DNA of 64,000 nucleotides, taken from Tetracentron sinense (lineage: Eukaryota; Streptophyta; Magnoliopsida; Trochodendrales; Trochodendraceae). Shown here one piece after another: positions 49,501-59,762 of this stretch (position 1 is the stretch's first letter; each line of letters starts with the position of its first letter). The position numbers and the translations under genes are program-made. The notes under the pieces are model-generated. The model had not been told where the DNA came from and did not search any database. It saw nothing but the letters and a program-made list of their open reading frames with translations. Location of the stretch: positions 7,318,501-7,382,500 of the forward strand of contig CM026560.1 in the NCBI GenBank assembly GCA_015143295.1, written 5' to 3'.

Positions 49501-50177
49501 TGTGGGTAAGGGTTACTAAACCCTTGAATCCATTGAGAGAGAGATTGAAGAAGAAGGAAAGCTCTGTGAGTTTCAAAGTGTTCGTGCGTTTTCTCCCAAG
49601 CTCAAGTGAGGTCCCAACCTTGTTTTAGAAGCTCAAGCTTCATTTCTTGAGTGTTCTAAAGCTTGAAATTCATCTTCAAGGTGATTCCACAAGCTTAGAA
49701 TTTCTCCAAAGAAATTCTATGCGTGTTCTTGAAGAAGGGGGTTTTCAAACCCAGATTTTCCAAAGCTTCAACCAAGCTTTCCTCAAGCTTGATTCAGTCT
49801 ACAAAAGTGTAAAAACTTCCTTTTTAAGGTAGATACACTCTACTAAATTGTTTTACTATGAATTATTAAGAAAAAGTAGAAATTGAATTGTAGTCGTGAA
49901 TGATATTGGTTTTACTATTATGTTTAGAGGTTTCTATGGTTATTGAATTGCTCATAAGGATATATGAACTCAAAGAATGGTTATAACTCAAAGTATAGTT
50001 TTGATTAAAGTATGGATTTTGCCAAAAAGGACGGTTTTGATCAAAGAGGGATTTTCTCAAAGCATGGGTTTTTCTCAAAGTATGATTTTGCTCAAAAGGG
50101 TTTGGTTCTAAGTTAAGGTATCATGGTTTGGCAAAAAGGGGTTTTTCTCAAAAGTGGCTTTGCTAAAAGAATGATTT

Positions 50178-50419
50178 TGACTCAAGGGAGTTTACCTCCT
50201 TGCTTGTAAAGTATCACTTTGTTTTGACTCAAGGGAGTTTACCTCCTTACTTGTAAAGTATCGCTTTGTTTTGAACTCAAGGGAGTTTACCTCCTTGCTT
50301 GTAAAATATCGCTTTGTTTTCAACTCAAGGAAGTTTACCTCCTTGCTTATAAAGTATCGCTTTGTTTTGAACTCAAGGGAGTTTACCTCCTTGCTTGTGA
50401 AGTATCGCTTTGTTATCGG
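50178..50419 (+). repeat. Five 48-bp tandem units with a hairpin, G6 5' LTR
   Basis: The word CTCAAGGGAG occurs at 50181, 50228, 50276, 50324 (CTCAAGGAAG) and 50372. Each unit folds as CAAGGGAG-TTTAC-CTCCTTG, a 7-bp stem with one bulge; the second unit has CTCCTTA. The reading frame at 50271-50585 comes from this array and is not a gene. Confidence 0.88.
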
Positions 50420-51072
50420 TTTTGCGAATCACTCTAAGTATCGGGTTTGTTATGGCTCAAAGTATATGGCTAGTGAATTGCTCAATGATATGTGCCCTGT
50501 AATGAAATGCTTGCATGTTATCTGTTTTATGAACTGCTCTAAGTTATATGCTCACTTCGCTTTGCTTTCACCTATTTTACTCTGATGTGTGCATGTGCTA
50601 TTCTTGAGGTTTATGGTAATGCTATTTAGTAGTTTGTATACACTGAGTATTCCATGCTTAGCCGAATTGTTGACTTCGGTAGGTTCTGTGGATGCACATG
50701 CTCCTGAGCCTTGGATAGAAGAGGAGTACTACGAGCCGGAGCTTGCCATGGATCATCACCAGGATGACGGAGCTCTAGATAGGAGGCCCTATCTAGACTA
50801 TTATTGAGTGATGTGAGGGAGATGGTGTGTATTTTGAAAGTGAGGAATGTCCGCTTTAGACTTATATTTTGTATAAATTTGTTGGTTCAAACTTGGAATA
50901 CAAATCCCAGGTTTATGTTATAAAGAAATTTTCAAGTTTATCTTTTAATATGTCTTGTATGCTCTTACAGGATGGTATGTTTGCCTTATCTGTCATGACA
51001 GGATGTTATGACACGGCGGTCATGAGCCAAAAGTCTCCTAACTCCTAGGGGGATTTTGGGTCGTGACAGACT

Positions 51073-51461
51073 TGGTATCAGAGCCTAGGCATTAGAACCT
51101 TTGGGCGGAAGGGTGTTCTTTGAGTTGAATTTAGAACTCAGATGAACTCAGCTATAGGTTGATACTGCGACAAAATTGGTATCAAAGCTTAGGGACTAGG
51201 TTGTCTTCTGAGCAGAAGTTAGTAAGTCGTATTCCAAGTAGGAACTAATCTTTAGTCTTGGTCTTAATCGGTTAGTGTTTTAACCGAGTTTTAGAACGTA
51301 GCTTCGCTAGGAAACCAATGTGTATAATATACTATTACGTGTATATCTTGATTGTATACGGTACGCTTATATAGGCAAGATGCACTCGTTGAATCGCTAT
51401 GTTCAAAGAGCTTGGTTTTCCGTTAGACTCATGCGTTGCTATTGTTCTCAGGATTTTGATC
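51073..51461 (+). other. G6 primer-binding site and leader
   Basis: TGGTATCAGAGCC at 51073-51085 is a perfect primer site 4 bp after the LTR. The leader is non-coding. It contains a second, imperfect TTGGTATCAAAGC at about 51177, and ends TTGTTCTCAG|GA before the gag ATG. Confidence 0.85.
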
Positions 51462-52695
51462 ATGAGACGTGGCAACCGAGGTAAAGGGTATCATACTCGG
51501 GGGAACAGAGGAGAGATTCCGATGGGAGATGAACAACCAGTCTTAACTCAGATCCTTGGGGCTATAGCAGCGACTATGGCTATGCTTGCAGACATGGCTA
51601 ATACTCCTGTTATTGCTACTGCACCTACACCTTCTCCTGTACATCACACAGCAAGACTTGAGGCATTTCGAAGATTGAGGCCTCCTACCTTCTACAGGAC
51701 TACTGACCCCATGGTCACAAAGGCTTGGGTTATGCAGTTGGAGAAGACTTTCAAGGTCCTTCACTGCACGGACGAGCAGAGAGTCGAGTGGGCTTCCTTC
51801 GTGATGGAAGGTGAAGCCGAGCATTGGTTGAGGTCTGTACTGAGGCAGAGGGATGCCGCCAAGGCAGGGACACCATGGACCTGGGCTGAGTTTTTGGATG
51901 CATTTTACGAGCAGTATTTTCCCAGGTTCGTGAAGGAGTAGAAGGAGGGAGAGTTCATGTTCTTGGAACAGGGAGAGATGAGCTTGGTTAAGTACGAGGC
52001 CAAGTTCATCGGACTAGCGAGATTTGCTCAGCATCTGGTCATATCTAAGAGCATGTGAGTAAGAAAGTTTGAGGGTGGATTGAGGTCCTTTATACGGGAT
52101 CGGGTTTCCATATTTCAGGTAGACGCCTGGAAGGAGATTGTGGGCAAGGCAAAGATCGCCGAGAGAAATTCTGAGGAGTTTCTCATGAGGAGTGGCAATG
52201 GCCTAGAGAGAGGCATCGTTAGAGGCCAGCTCAGTGGACCAGTGCCACCAGAGAGAAGGGTTAGGTCTGTCCTGTACCAAAATGCTCCTTACCAGACCTC
52301 TAGGCCTGCACTGATACAGGATCCTCAATTTCTACCGTAGATTCCTCGCCCTACTGCCACTCAGACCACAAGAGGTGTACCCACCATGTCTTCGGCATCT
52401 ACGTTTGATACTTGCGCTCACTATGGCAAGAGTCACAAGACTGGTGAGTGTCGAAGGCTCACTGGTGAGTGCTTTCACTGTGGTGATCATAGTCACTCTA
52501 TCAAAGATTGTTGACGCCGAAAGTCACGGATCCAATCTCAGGAGAACAAGCCCCTAGTTCGACAGGCCACACAATAGGGGTCTTCTCAGACTTATGAGCC
52601 ACTGCAGCCCACCCAGCCGCCTCAACAGGCGAGTCATGGCAGAGCCTTCACCTTGTCTGGGAGAGACGTACATGCATCTGAGGATGTTGTGCAAG
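51462..52695 (+). pseudogene. gag: G6 gag, single frame with stops
   Basis: The start ATG at 51462 (MRRGNRGKGYHTRG) corresponds to that of G7; an earlier in-frame ATG at 51399 lies before the CTCAG word. The frame holds the capsid core (EAFRRLRPPTFY, EAEHWL, WTWAEFLDAFYEQYFP, YEAKFIGLARFAQH). The finger pair is CAHYGKSHKTGEC, with its second Cys changed to Tyr, then CFHCGDHSHSIKDC. Stops at 51939, 52056, 52338, 52512 and 52575 all fit C-to-T changes. Gag ends ASEDVVQ at the donor-like GTGCAAG|GTACGC. Confidence 0.88.
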
Positions 52696-52901
52696 GTACG
52701 CTCAAGTCAAAGTTGTTAAACTATTAATTATCGATAGATGTGATATATGTGCTATGTGTGTAAGAACATGCTACTTATATTCTATAGATGTTGTTATATG
52801 TTGCTTGACTTAGTTATGGATAATAAAGTGTGGAAAAAGTATCCCCATTTGATTTTATGTCGTCTTAATTTCGGGGACGAAATTCTTATGAGGGGGGAGG
52901 A
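52696..52901 (+). other. G6 remnant of putative intron, and polypurine tract
   Basis: It starts with the donor-like GTACGC and shares AT-rich text with the G1 intron (GTTGTTATATG and TTGACTTAGTTATGG phrases). It then jumps to TTTCGGGGACGAAATTCTTATG and the tract AGGGGGGAGGA (52891-52901). Everything from acceptor through integrase is deleted, so the deletion began inside the intron-like stretch. Confidence 0.75.
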
Positions 52902-55196
52902 TGTAGAACCCCGGAACCAAGTTCCCTAGGCTATGAATAGTGTTGTGAATAGTGCTGTGAATAGTGCCTTCAAGGCCTAAAGTCTTAATGGAATTATGGC
53001 TTCATGTTTTAAAATGAAATGAGGTTTCAAATGAATAAAAATATGTATGGAAAGTGTTTTAGGGTGCTTGGGATAAATGAAAAAGGAGAGTATAACAGAC
53101 TCCAAGTGTCAAAGAAAGGGATGCCTAAACATACCCTCAAATTTAAAGAGCTCTAGAATTTTCACCGCTGATCGGAATTGAGTGATCCTTGAATTTTTGG
53201 AAAGGTATTAAAACCCTCTTTGAGGTTAATGTTTATCACATTTTCATATTTTGAGTCGAGGTTGGGTCAAATGTCAGATTTCCAAAAGCGAGTCTGCTAA
53301 AAATCTGGGCTGCTGAAACCCATTTTCGGATCAGTCAGCTCCAAGGAAAATTTGGTCCATGAAGACAGAAGAATTAGAAAATTTGTAAACCATAAATGTT
53401 GTAGCCCTTTCAAAGAAGAATCTAACACAAGTTGAATTGTCAAAATTGAATAATGGAGTCAAAAGTTATGGCCAAAATACTAAAGTAGGAAAAACGCAAA
53501 AATGTTGTTGTCTTGACTTGGCGTCGAGTGCCTTAGACTTGTCGACGATTCAACCCACCAGAATGAGAAAATAACCCACTCGTCGACGATTTTTAACCCC
53601 TCGTCAATGATTGGAACCCACTCATCGATGACTGGAGACCACTCGTCGATGATTTCATGCGTAGAACGACCTAGAACTCTTCCACCGACCTTGGGAGATA
53701 TTTTGGGATATTTTCTTCAGATAGTTTGGGATTTTCGGCAACCTTTAGGCTATAAATAGGGCCTGATTTTTGTGGGTAAGGGTTACTAAACCCTTGAATC
53801 AATTGAGAGAGAGATTGAAGAAGAAGGAAAGCTCTGTGAGTTTCAAAGTGTTCGTGCGTTTTCTCCCAAGCTCAAGTGAGGTCCCAACCTTGTTTTAGAA
53901 GCTCAAGCTTCATTCCTTGATTGTTTTAAAGCTTGAAATTCATCTTCAAGGTGATTCCACAAGCTTAGAATTTCTCCAAAGAAATTCTGTGCATGTTCTT
54001 GAAGAAGGGGGTTTTCAAACCCAAATTTTCCAAAGCTTAAACCAAGCTTTCCTCAAACTTGATTCAGTCTACAGAAGTGTAAAAACTTCCTTTTTAAGGT
54101 AGATACACTCTACTAAATTGTTTTTCTATGAATTGTTAAGAAATAGTAGAAATTGAATTGTAGTCGTGAATGACATTGGTTTTACTATTATGTTTAAAGG
54201 TTTCTATGGTTATTGAATTGCTCATAAGGATATATGAATTCAAAGAATGGTTTTAACTCAAAGTATAGTTTTGATTAAAGTATGGATTTTGCCAAAAAGG
54301 ATGGTTTTGATCAAAGAGGGATTTTCTCAAAGCATGGGTTTTTCTCAAAGTATGATTTTGCTCAAAAGGGTTTGGTTCTAAGTTAAGGTATCATGGTTTG
54401 GCAAAAAAGGGGTTTTTCTCAAAAGTGGCTTTGCTAAAAGAATGATTTTGACTCAAGGGAGTTTACCTCCTTGCTTGTAAAGTATTACTTTGTTTTGAAC
54501 TCAAGGGAGTTTACCTCCTTGCTTGTAAAGTATCACTTTGTTATTGGTTTTGCGAATCACTCTAAGTATCGGGTTTGTTATGGCTCAAAGTATATGGCTA
54601 GTGAAATGCTCAATGATATGTGCCCCGTAAGAAATGCTCACATGTTATCTGTTTTATGAACTGCTCTAAGTTATATGCTCACTTCGCTTCGCTTTCGCCT
54701 ATTTTACTTTGATGTGTGCATGTGCTATTCGTGAGGTTTATGGTAATGCTATTTAGTAGTTTGTATACACTGAGTATTCCACGCTCAGCCAAATTGTTGA
54801 CTTCGGTAAGTTCTGTGGATGCACATACTCCTGAGCCTTGGATAGAAGAGGAGTATTACGAGCTGGAGCCTACCATGGATCATCACCAGGATGATGGAGC
54901 TCTAGATAGGTGGCCCTATCTAGACTATTATTGAGTGATGTGAGGGAGAGGGTGTGTATTTTGAAAGTGCTGAATGTCCACTTTAGACTTATATTTTGTA
55001 TAAATCTATTGGTTCAGACTTGGAATACAAATTGCTGGTTTATGTTATAAAGAAATTTTTAAGTTCATCTTTTAATATGCCTTGTATTCTCTTACAGGAT
55101 GGTATGTTCGCCTTATGTATCATGATAGGATGTTATGACACGGCTGTCACGAGCCAAAAGTCTCCTAACTCCTAGGGGGGATTTTGGGTCGTGACA
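52902..55196 (+). mobile_element. G6 3' LTR
   Basis: 2295 bp, same layout as the 5' LTR with scattered substitutions. Conserved block about 53408-53478, TATAAATAGG at 53751-53760, and the array shortened to two units (54450-54540). The end GTGACA is followed by CATTT. Confidence 0.93.
54450..54540 (+). repeat. Two hairpin units, G6 3' LTR
   Basis: Only two copies of the 48-bp unit, starting near 54452 and 54500, against five in the 5' LTR. Both keep CAAGGGAG ... CTCCTTG. Confidence 0.85.
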
Positions 55197-55702
55197 CATT
55201 TTCTAAGTTTAGGCTAAACCCAAAATCCCTAAATGATCCCTATTTATAGGCAAAGGGTTAAAAACCTTCAAATCCGGATTCGGCACTCGTGTGTTATCGA
55301 TCGCACACCAATTGCGATCGATCGCAAATCCCAGTGCGATCGATTGCACCTGGGGGCGATCTGTCGTACTAGAACCCAAAACTTTTTATCCATTTTCACC
55401 TATATGAGATCGATCACACACCGCTTGCGATTGATCGCACTTGCACCCGAATGTCTTCTTAGTTTTTCTTCCGTATGCGATTGATAGGACACCCCATTTT
55501 CTGGGATTTTCACTTGCAGACCCCCTTGGGGTGTTTGCAACATTGATCCTATACTTCTTAGGGCATTTACCCTCTATAAACATAACAAACATAACCCTTT
55601 ACCATTACTTTTCATCATTGATCACCAATTCCAATAGATGGAAAGCCTTTCGGCCAAGAAAACACTATTCATTAACCATGTACAAAATTCCAGGGTGCTA
55701 CA
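55197..55702 (-). mobile_element. G5 gypsy LTR, 5' part with palindromes and TATA box
   Basis: The minus-strand LTR starts at 55702 (TGTAGCACCCTGG). Palindromes of the family word TTGCGATCGATCGCAA and variants occupy about 55480-55293, followed on the minus strand by CCTATAAATAG at about 55250-55241. The 60-bp block of other families is not seen here. The LTR then runs into the G6 insertion at 55196. Confidence 0.85.
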
Positions 55703-57716
55703 TCCTCCCCCCTTATAAAAATTTTGTTCTCGAAATTAAGACGATACAAGAAAGTTAACATACACAAAACATCAAGGAACTAAACAAACAATTGTGGATA
55801 TTTTTCTCTCACATCAGCCTCACGCTCCCAAGTAGTCTCTTCTATTGAATGGTGTTGCCATCTTACAAGGACCAATGGAATGGTCTTGTTGCGTAAGACT
55901 TGATCTCACCTATCCAAAATCTGAACTGGTTGCTTTACCAATGTGAGATCCTCCCGCATCTCTATCGGATCAAGCTCGATGACATGGGATGGGTCCGGGT
56001 ATACTTTCGAAGCATAGAAACGTGGAATATATTGTGGACCTCCGCCATATGAGCGGACAGAGCAACCTAGTAAGCTAGTTCACCAACTCTGGTGATGATC
56101 TCGAATGGACCCACATATCTCGAGCTGAGCTTGCCTCTCTTCCCGAATCTCATAACACCCTTTGTCAGCGAGACTTTAACAAACCCCATATCACCGACTC
56201 CGAACTCTAGATCTCATCTACGGTTCTCTGCATAGCTCTTTTGTCTATCCTGTGTAGCTTTCAACCTTTCCCTGATAACCTTGACTCTGTGTGTGGTCTA
56301 CTCAATCAACTCAGAGCCTAACACCTTCCTTTCCCCGACTTCATCCCAATTTAGGGGAGAACTACAACTTTTCCCATATAGGGCCTCGAAGGGTGTCATT
56401 TGGATGCCCACCTGATAGCTATTGTTGTAGGCGAACTCAACCAAAGGCAAGTGATCTTCCTAACTATCCTTGAAGTCTAGCATGCATGCTCGAAGTATAT
56501 CCTCTATCACTTGATTCACCCTCTCGGTCTGCCCATCAGTTTATGGATGAAAGGCCGTGCTAAAGTCCAAGTGGGAACCCATGATGCTCTGAAAGCTTTT
56601 CCAGAACCTGAAAGTGAATCTAAGATCCTTGTCTAACATAATGCTCACTGGCACTCCGTGCAACCGAACCATTTCTTTAATATACAATGCAACTAGCTGG
56701 TTTGAGTTAAAAGTAGTCCGATAAGGTATGAAATGGGCGAACTTTGTCAGTCTATCAATTACTATCCAAATAGCATCAGAGTTCTTGGCCATCCGTGGCA
56801 ACTCCATAATGAAGTCCATAGAAATGTTCTTCCATTTCCACTTGGGAATAGGGAGGGGTTACAAAAGACCTACCGGCCTCATGTGCTTGGCCTTGACCTG
56901 TTGGCACACCAAGCATTAGGACACGTACTCTGTCACTTCTCTCTTCATGTTCTGTCACCAAAAGTGTTCCTTGAGATTTCTATACATCTTTGTACCCTCT
57001 GGATGCACCGTATATTTGGACCAGTGAGCTTCATCCAAGATTTCTCTTTTAAGCTCCTCATCGGTAGGAACACATATTCTTCCCTTGAATGTAATAGTCC
57101 CATCACCCTTCAAGGTGAATTCCTCGCTACCACTACTAATCATATTATCTCGATAAGCAAGTAGCTCGGTATCCGATCCTTTTAACTCTCAGATCCTGGG
57201 CAATATGTAAGGCCTGATGGTGACATTAGCCATTATCGGCCCAAAGGTCGAAAGACTGAAACTGATGTCAAGGTTGGACGCATCCTCCAACAACTTCCAC
57301 TCTTGCACCATCATGTGAGCCAAGAGCCCCATAGGTTTCCTGCTAAGAGGTTCTGACACCATGTTTGCCTTACCTGGATGGTATTGAATGGAACATTCAT
57401 AGTCTTTTAAGAATTTCATCCATTGCCATTGCCTCAAATTTAACTCCTTCTAGGAAAATAGATACTTAAGACTCTTGTGATCTATGAACACATCAAATTG
57501 TTCCCCATAGAGGTAGTGTCGCCATATCTTTAATGCAAAAACAACTACGGCTAGCTCTAAGTCATGAGTAGGATAGTTCTTTTCATGCTCCTTCAGCTAT
57601 CTTAAAGTATAGGCAACCACATTCTTTCATTGCATGAGAACACATCCTACCCCCACGTGTGAGGCATCACTATATACCCCAAAACAGCCACTCCCGGATG
57701 GCACTGTGTGAACGGG
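55703..57716 (-). pseudogene. pol: G5 pol: RNase H, integrase, chromodomain-like tail
   Basis: Read on the minus strand from 57716. RNase H begins mid-domain ([23 protein letters not shown]) to about 57440, then [20 protein letters not shown]. Integrase has YTVHPEGTKMYRNLKEHFW (zinc region), MDFIMELP with IVIDRLTKFAHF, LDKDLRF and DGQTERVNQ, so D, D and E survive. The tail ends EETTWEREADVREKYPQL near 55790. The polypurine tract (AAGGGGGGAGGA, minus) is at 55703-55713. Several stops and shifts split it. Gag, protease and RT lie beyond the break at 57716 and are lost. Confidence 0.88.
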
Positions 57717-57911
57717 TGTAGCGCCCCGAAACTTTTCACACTTAATGTATAGTGTTCTCATAACCAATTTAAACTTTCACGTAGTATAATTAATAAATAA
57801 AGAAGAATTTGAAGATTCTAAAACACCAGCAATGTTCCTTTTCGAAAGATGAATCCAACGCAAGTTGAATTGGCTCGCCCCAAAATAGCCCCTAGGAGTT
57901 AGGATACTTTG
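57717..57911. mobile_element. Two gypsy LTR scraps, head (+) then tail (-)
   Basis: 57717-57870 is the first 150 bp of a plus-strand LTR (TGTAGCGCCCCG, ending at CCAACGCAAGTTGAAT inside the conserved block). 57871-57911 is the reverse complement of an LTR end very close to that of G7 (compare 60373-60414). The two are joined directly and abut the G7 LTR. Confidence 0.8.
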
Positions 57912-58045
57912 TGTAGCACCCCAGACTTTTCCATCTTTAAATGAATAAGTATTTCGTAGTTGAATGGCCTTCCGTGTGGTCTAATTAATAAATAGGGGAG
58001 AAATTGGAAATTCCAAAATGTCAAAAATGTGCATTTTCGAGAGAC

Positions 58046-58312
58046 GAATCCAACGCAAGTTGAATCGTCGAAATCGGACGAACGAGTCAAAAGATATGGC
58101 CAAAACAGTCGGGACCAGCAGAGCACCGATCGCTCGGTCCACGGAGCGATCGATCGGTCCAAAACTGATCGATCGGAGGCTATCGACTAGTCGAAAAATT
58201 TGTATGGGAAAATTTTCCAGAGAGTGAGTTTTTGACCGGTCGATCGGTCAATAACACCGATCGCTCGGTAGGCAACCGATCGATCGGTCATAACCACCGA
58301 TCGCTCGGTCTT
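58046..58312 (+). promoter_or_regulatory. Conserved block and palindromes, G7 LTR
   Basis: The block (58046-58107, ending ACGAGTCAAAAGATATGGCC) is followed by nine words of the ACCGATCGATCGGT or ACCGATCGCTCGGT type. A promoter role is inferred from the shared position in seven families. Confidence 0.6.
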
Positions 58313-59152
58313 CGCGTTTTTGTAGAAATTTCAGTAAGGGCGTTTTCGTCTTTTGGGTGTTAAACCCTTACCCATAAGGGTTTGCTCGACCCTTTGAGCC
58401 CTCATTCACAACCCTTAGACATTTTGAGAGCTAGAGAGTGAGAAGAAGAGGGTTTTGACCTAGGGTTTCCATTGAGGAAGAAATCAAAGGGGTGGACCAT
58501 CCTGGGTCGTCCTTAAACTTGGATTTGCTTGAAGTTCAAGGCTTGGATTCTCCAAATCCAACCTCGAGCTCGTGTGGAGTACCTCTTCCAAGCTAGGGCA
58601 GCGTTTCTACATCATCCTCAAGGATTTTGCTTTCCCTTTTCAAGGTTAGTACACTCTTCCTAGTTACTTTGGTAATAACCTAGGATTTTCCTAAGTAAAT
58701 ATGTGTTAGATCTTCCCCATTGCTCCCTTGTGTTGGTATATGCTAAATCCCTAAAACATAAACAAGATAATACAAACAAATGGTGGAATGTATGAATGGA
58801 TGAGGAGTGGAGGCGATTGGATGCCATGTTGTGATGTATTAAATGATGGAAAAATGGTGGAAGGGCATATTACGCATAATGAACACACCCCAAGTGTTTG
58901 ATGAAATGTTCGAATGAGAAAATATGAAATAACTAAAGGTAAAAAGGTTGAATACCACATGTTTGATAGAATGCATGAATAAACTAAGATTTGAAAGCAT
59001 GAGTCACATAAATGTTCCCCATTTGGCAAGTTGTATGCATGTGTTTATTTCGCTTCTTAAATTCTTATGTGAGTTGGGAATTGTTAAAATGCTATATGTC
59101 ATCATGATTTCACGATTGCTATGCACGAGCACATATGTAGATGGAGGATATT

Positions 59153-59762
59153 GTCAAGGGGGTTGGTAGCCCAGGGATCATGCGGGTACTAACCCCTGGC
59201 TCATAAGAAAGGACTCGAAAATGTTGCACTGTCAAGGAGGTTGGTAGCCCCGGTTAAGGGTGCTAACCTCTGGCTCATAAGAAAGGAAATGGTACTGTCA
59301 AGGAGGCTGGTAGCCCAGGGATGTGCGGGTGCTAGCCTCTGGCTCATAAGAAGTGTATTGTAGTGTCAAGGGGGTTGGTAGCCCAGGGATGTGCGGGTGC
59401 TAACCCCTGGCTCATAAGAAAGGTATTGTACTGTCAAGGAGGCTGGTAGCCCAGGGATGTGCGGGTGCTAGCCTCTGGCTCATAAGAAGTGTATTTTACT
59501 GTCAAGGGGGTTGGTAGCCCAGGGATGTGCGGGTGCTAACCCCTGGCTCATAAGAAATGTATTGTACTGTCAAGGAGGCTGGTAGCCCAGGGATGTGCGG
59601 GTGCTAGCCTCTGGCTCATAAGAAGTATATTGTACTGTCAAGGGGGTTGGTAGCCCAGGGATGTGCGGGTGCTAACCCCTGGCTCATAAGAAAGGTATTG
59701 TACTGTCAAGGAGGTTGGTAGCGCAGGGATATGCGGGAGCTAACCTCTGGCTCATAAGAAAT
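59153..59762 (+). repeat. Nine-unit hairpin array with alternating variants, G7 LTR
   Basis: Units begin (GTCAAGG) at 59153, 59231, 59297, 59365, 59433, 59501, 59569, 59637 and 59705; from the third on the period is exactly 68 bp. Each folds with an outer stem, a TGG bulge, an inner stem TAGC/GCTA and CCC/GGG. Outer arms come in three matched versions: GGGGT/ACCCC, GAGGC/GCCTC and GAGGT/ACCTC. Units 3-8 alternate between the GAGGC and GGGGT versions, giving a 136-bp higher-order repeat. In unit 1 the inner stem has one mismatch (ACTA). Confidence 0.92.

Larger units (their letters stand above)
48622..51068 (+). mobile_element. G6 5' LTR
   Basis: 2447 bp. In order: a short 15-bp-type repeat around TGTGAATAGTGC (48652-48702), the conserved block (49147-49208), palindromes (49240-49385), TATAAATAGG (49491-49500), a five-unit array (50178-50419), CTGAGTATTCCATGCTTAG with CGGTAG|GT near 50642-50684, and CTCCTAGGGGGATTTTGGGT before the end. 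No gene. Confidence 0.93.
48622..55196 (+). mobile_element. G6: LTR-gag-LTR element without pol
   Basis: A 6575-bp element complete at both ends (TGTAG ... GTGACA), with primer site, gag and polypurine tract but no protease, RT, RNase H or integrase. Between the gag end and the polypurine tract only about 195 bp remain. It matches the TR-GAG type of non-autonomous element, which keeps gag and borrows pol from a relative. The target duplication is CCTTT/CATTT. Gag itself is now broken by stops. Confidence 0.9.

Noticed and set aside
59153..59762. CRISPR-like array of regular repeats
   Set aside because: Units are contiguous 68-bp tandem repeats without unique spacers and lie inside a plant LTR.
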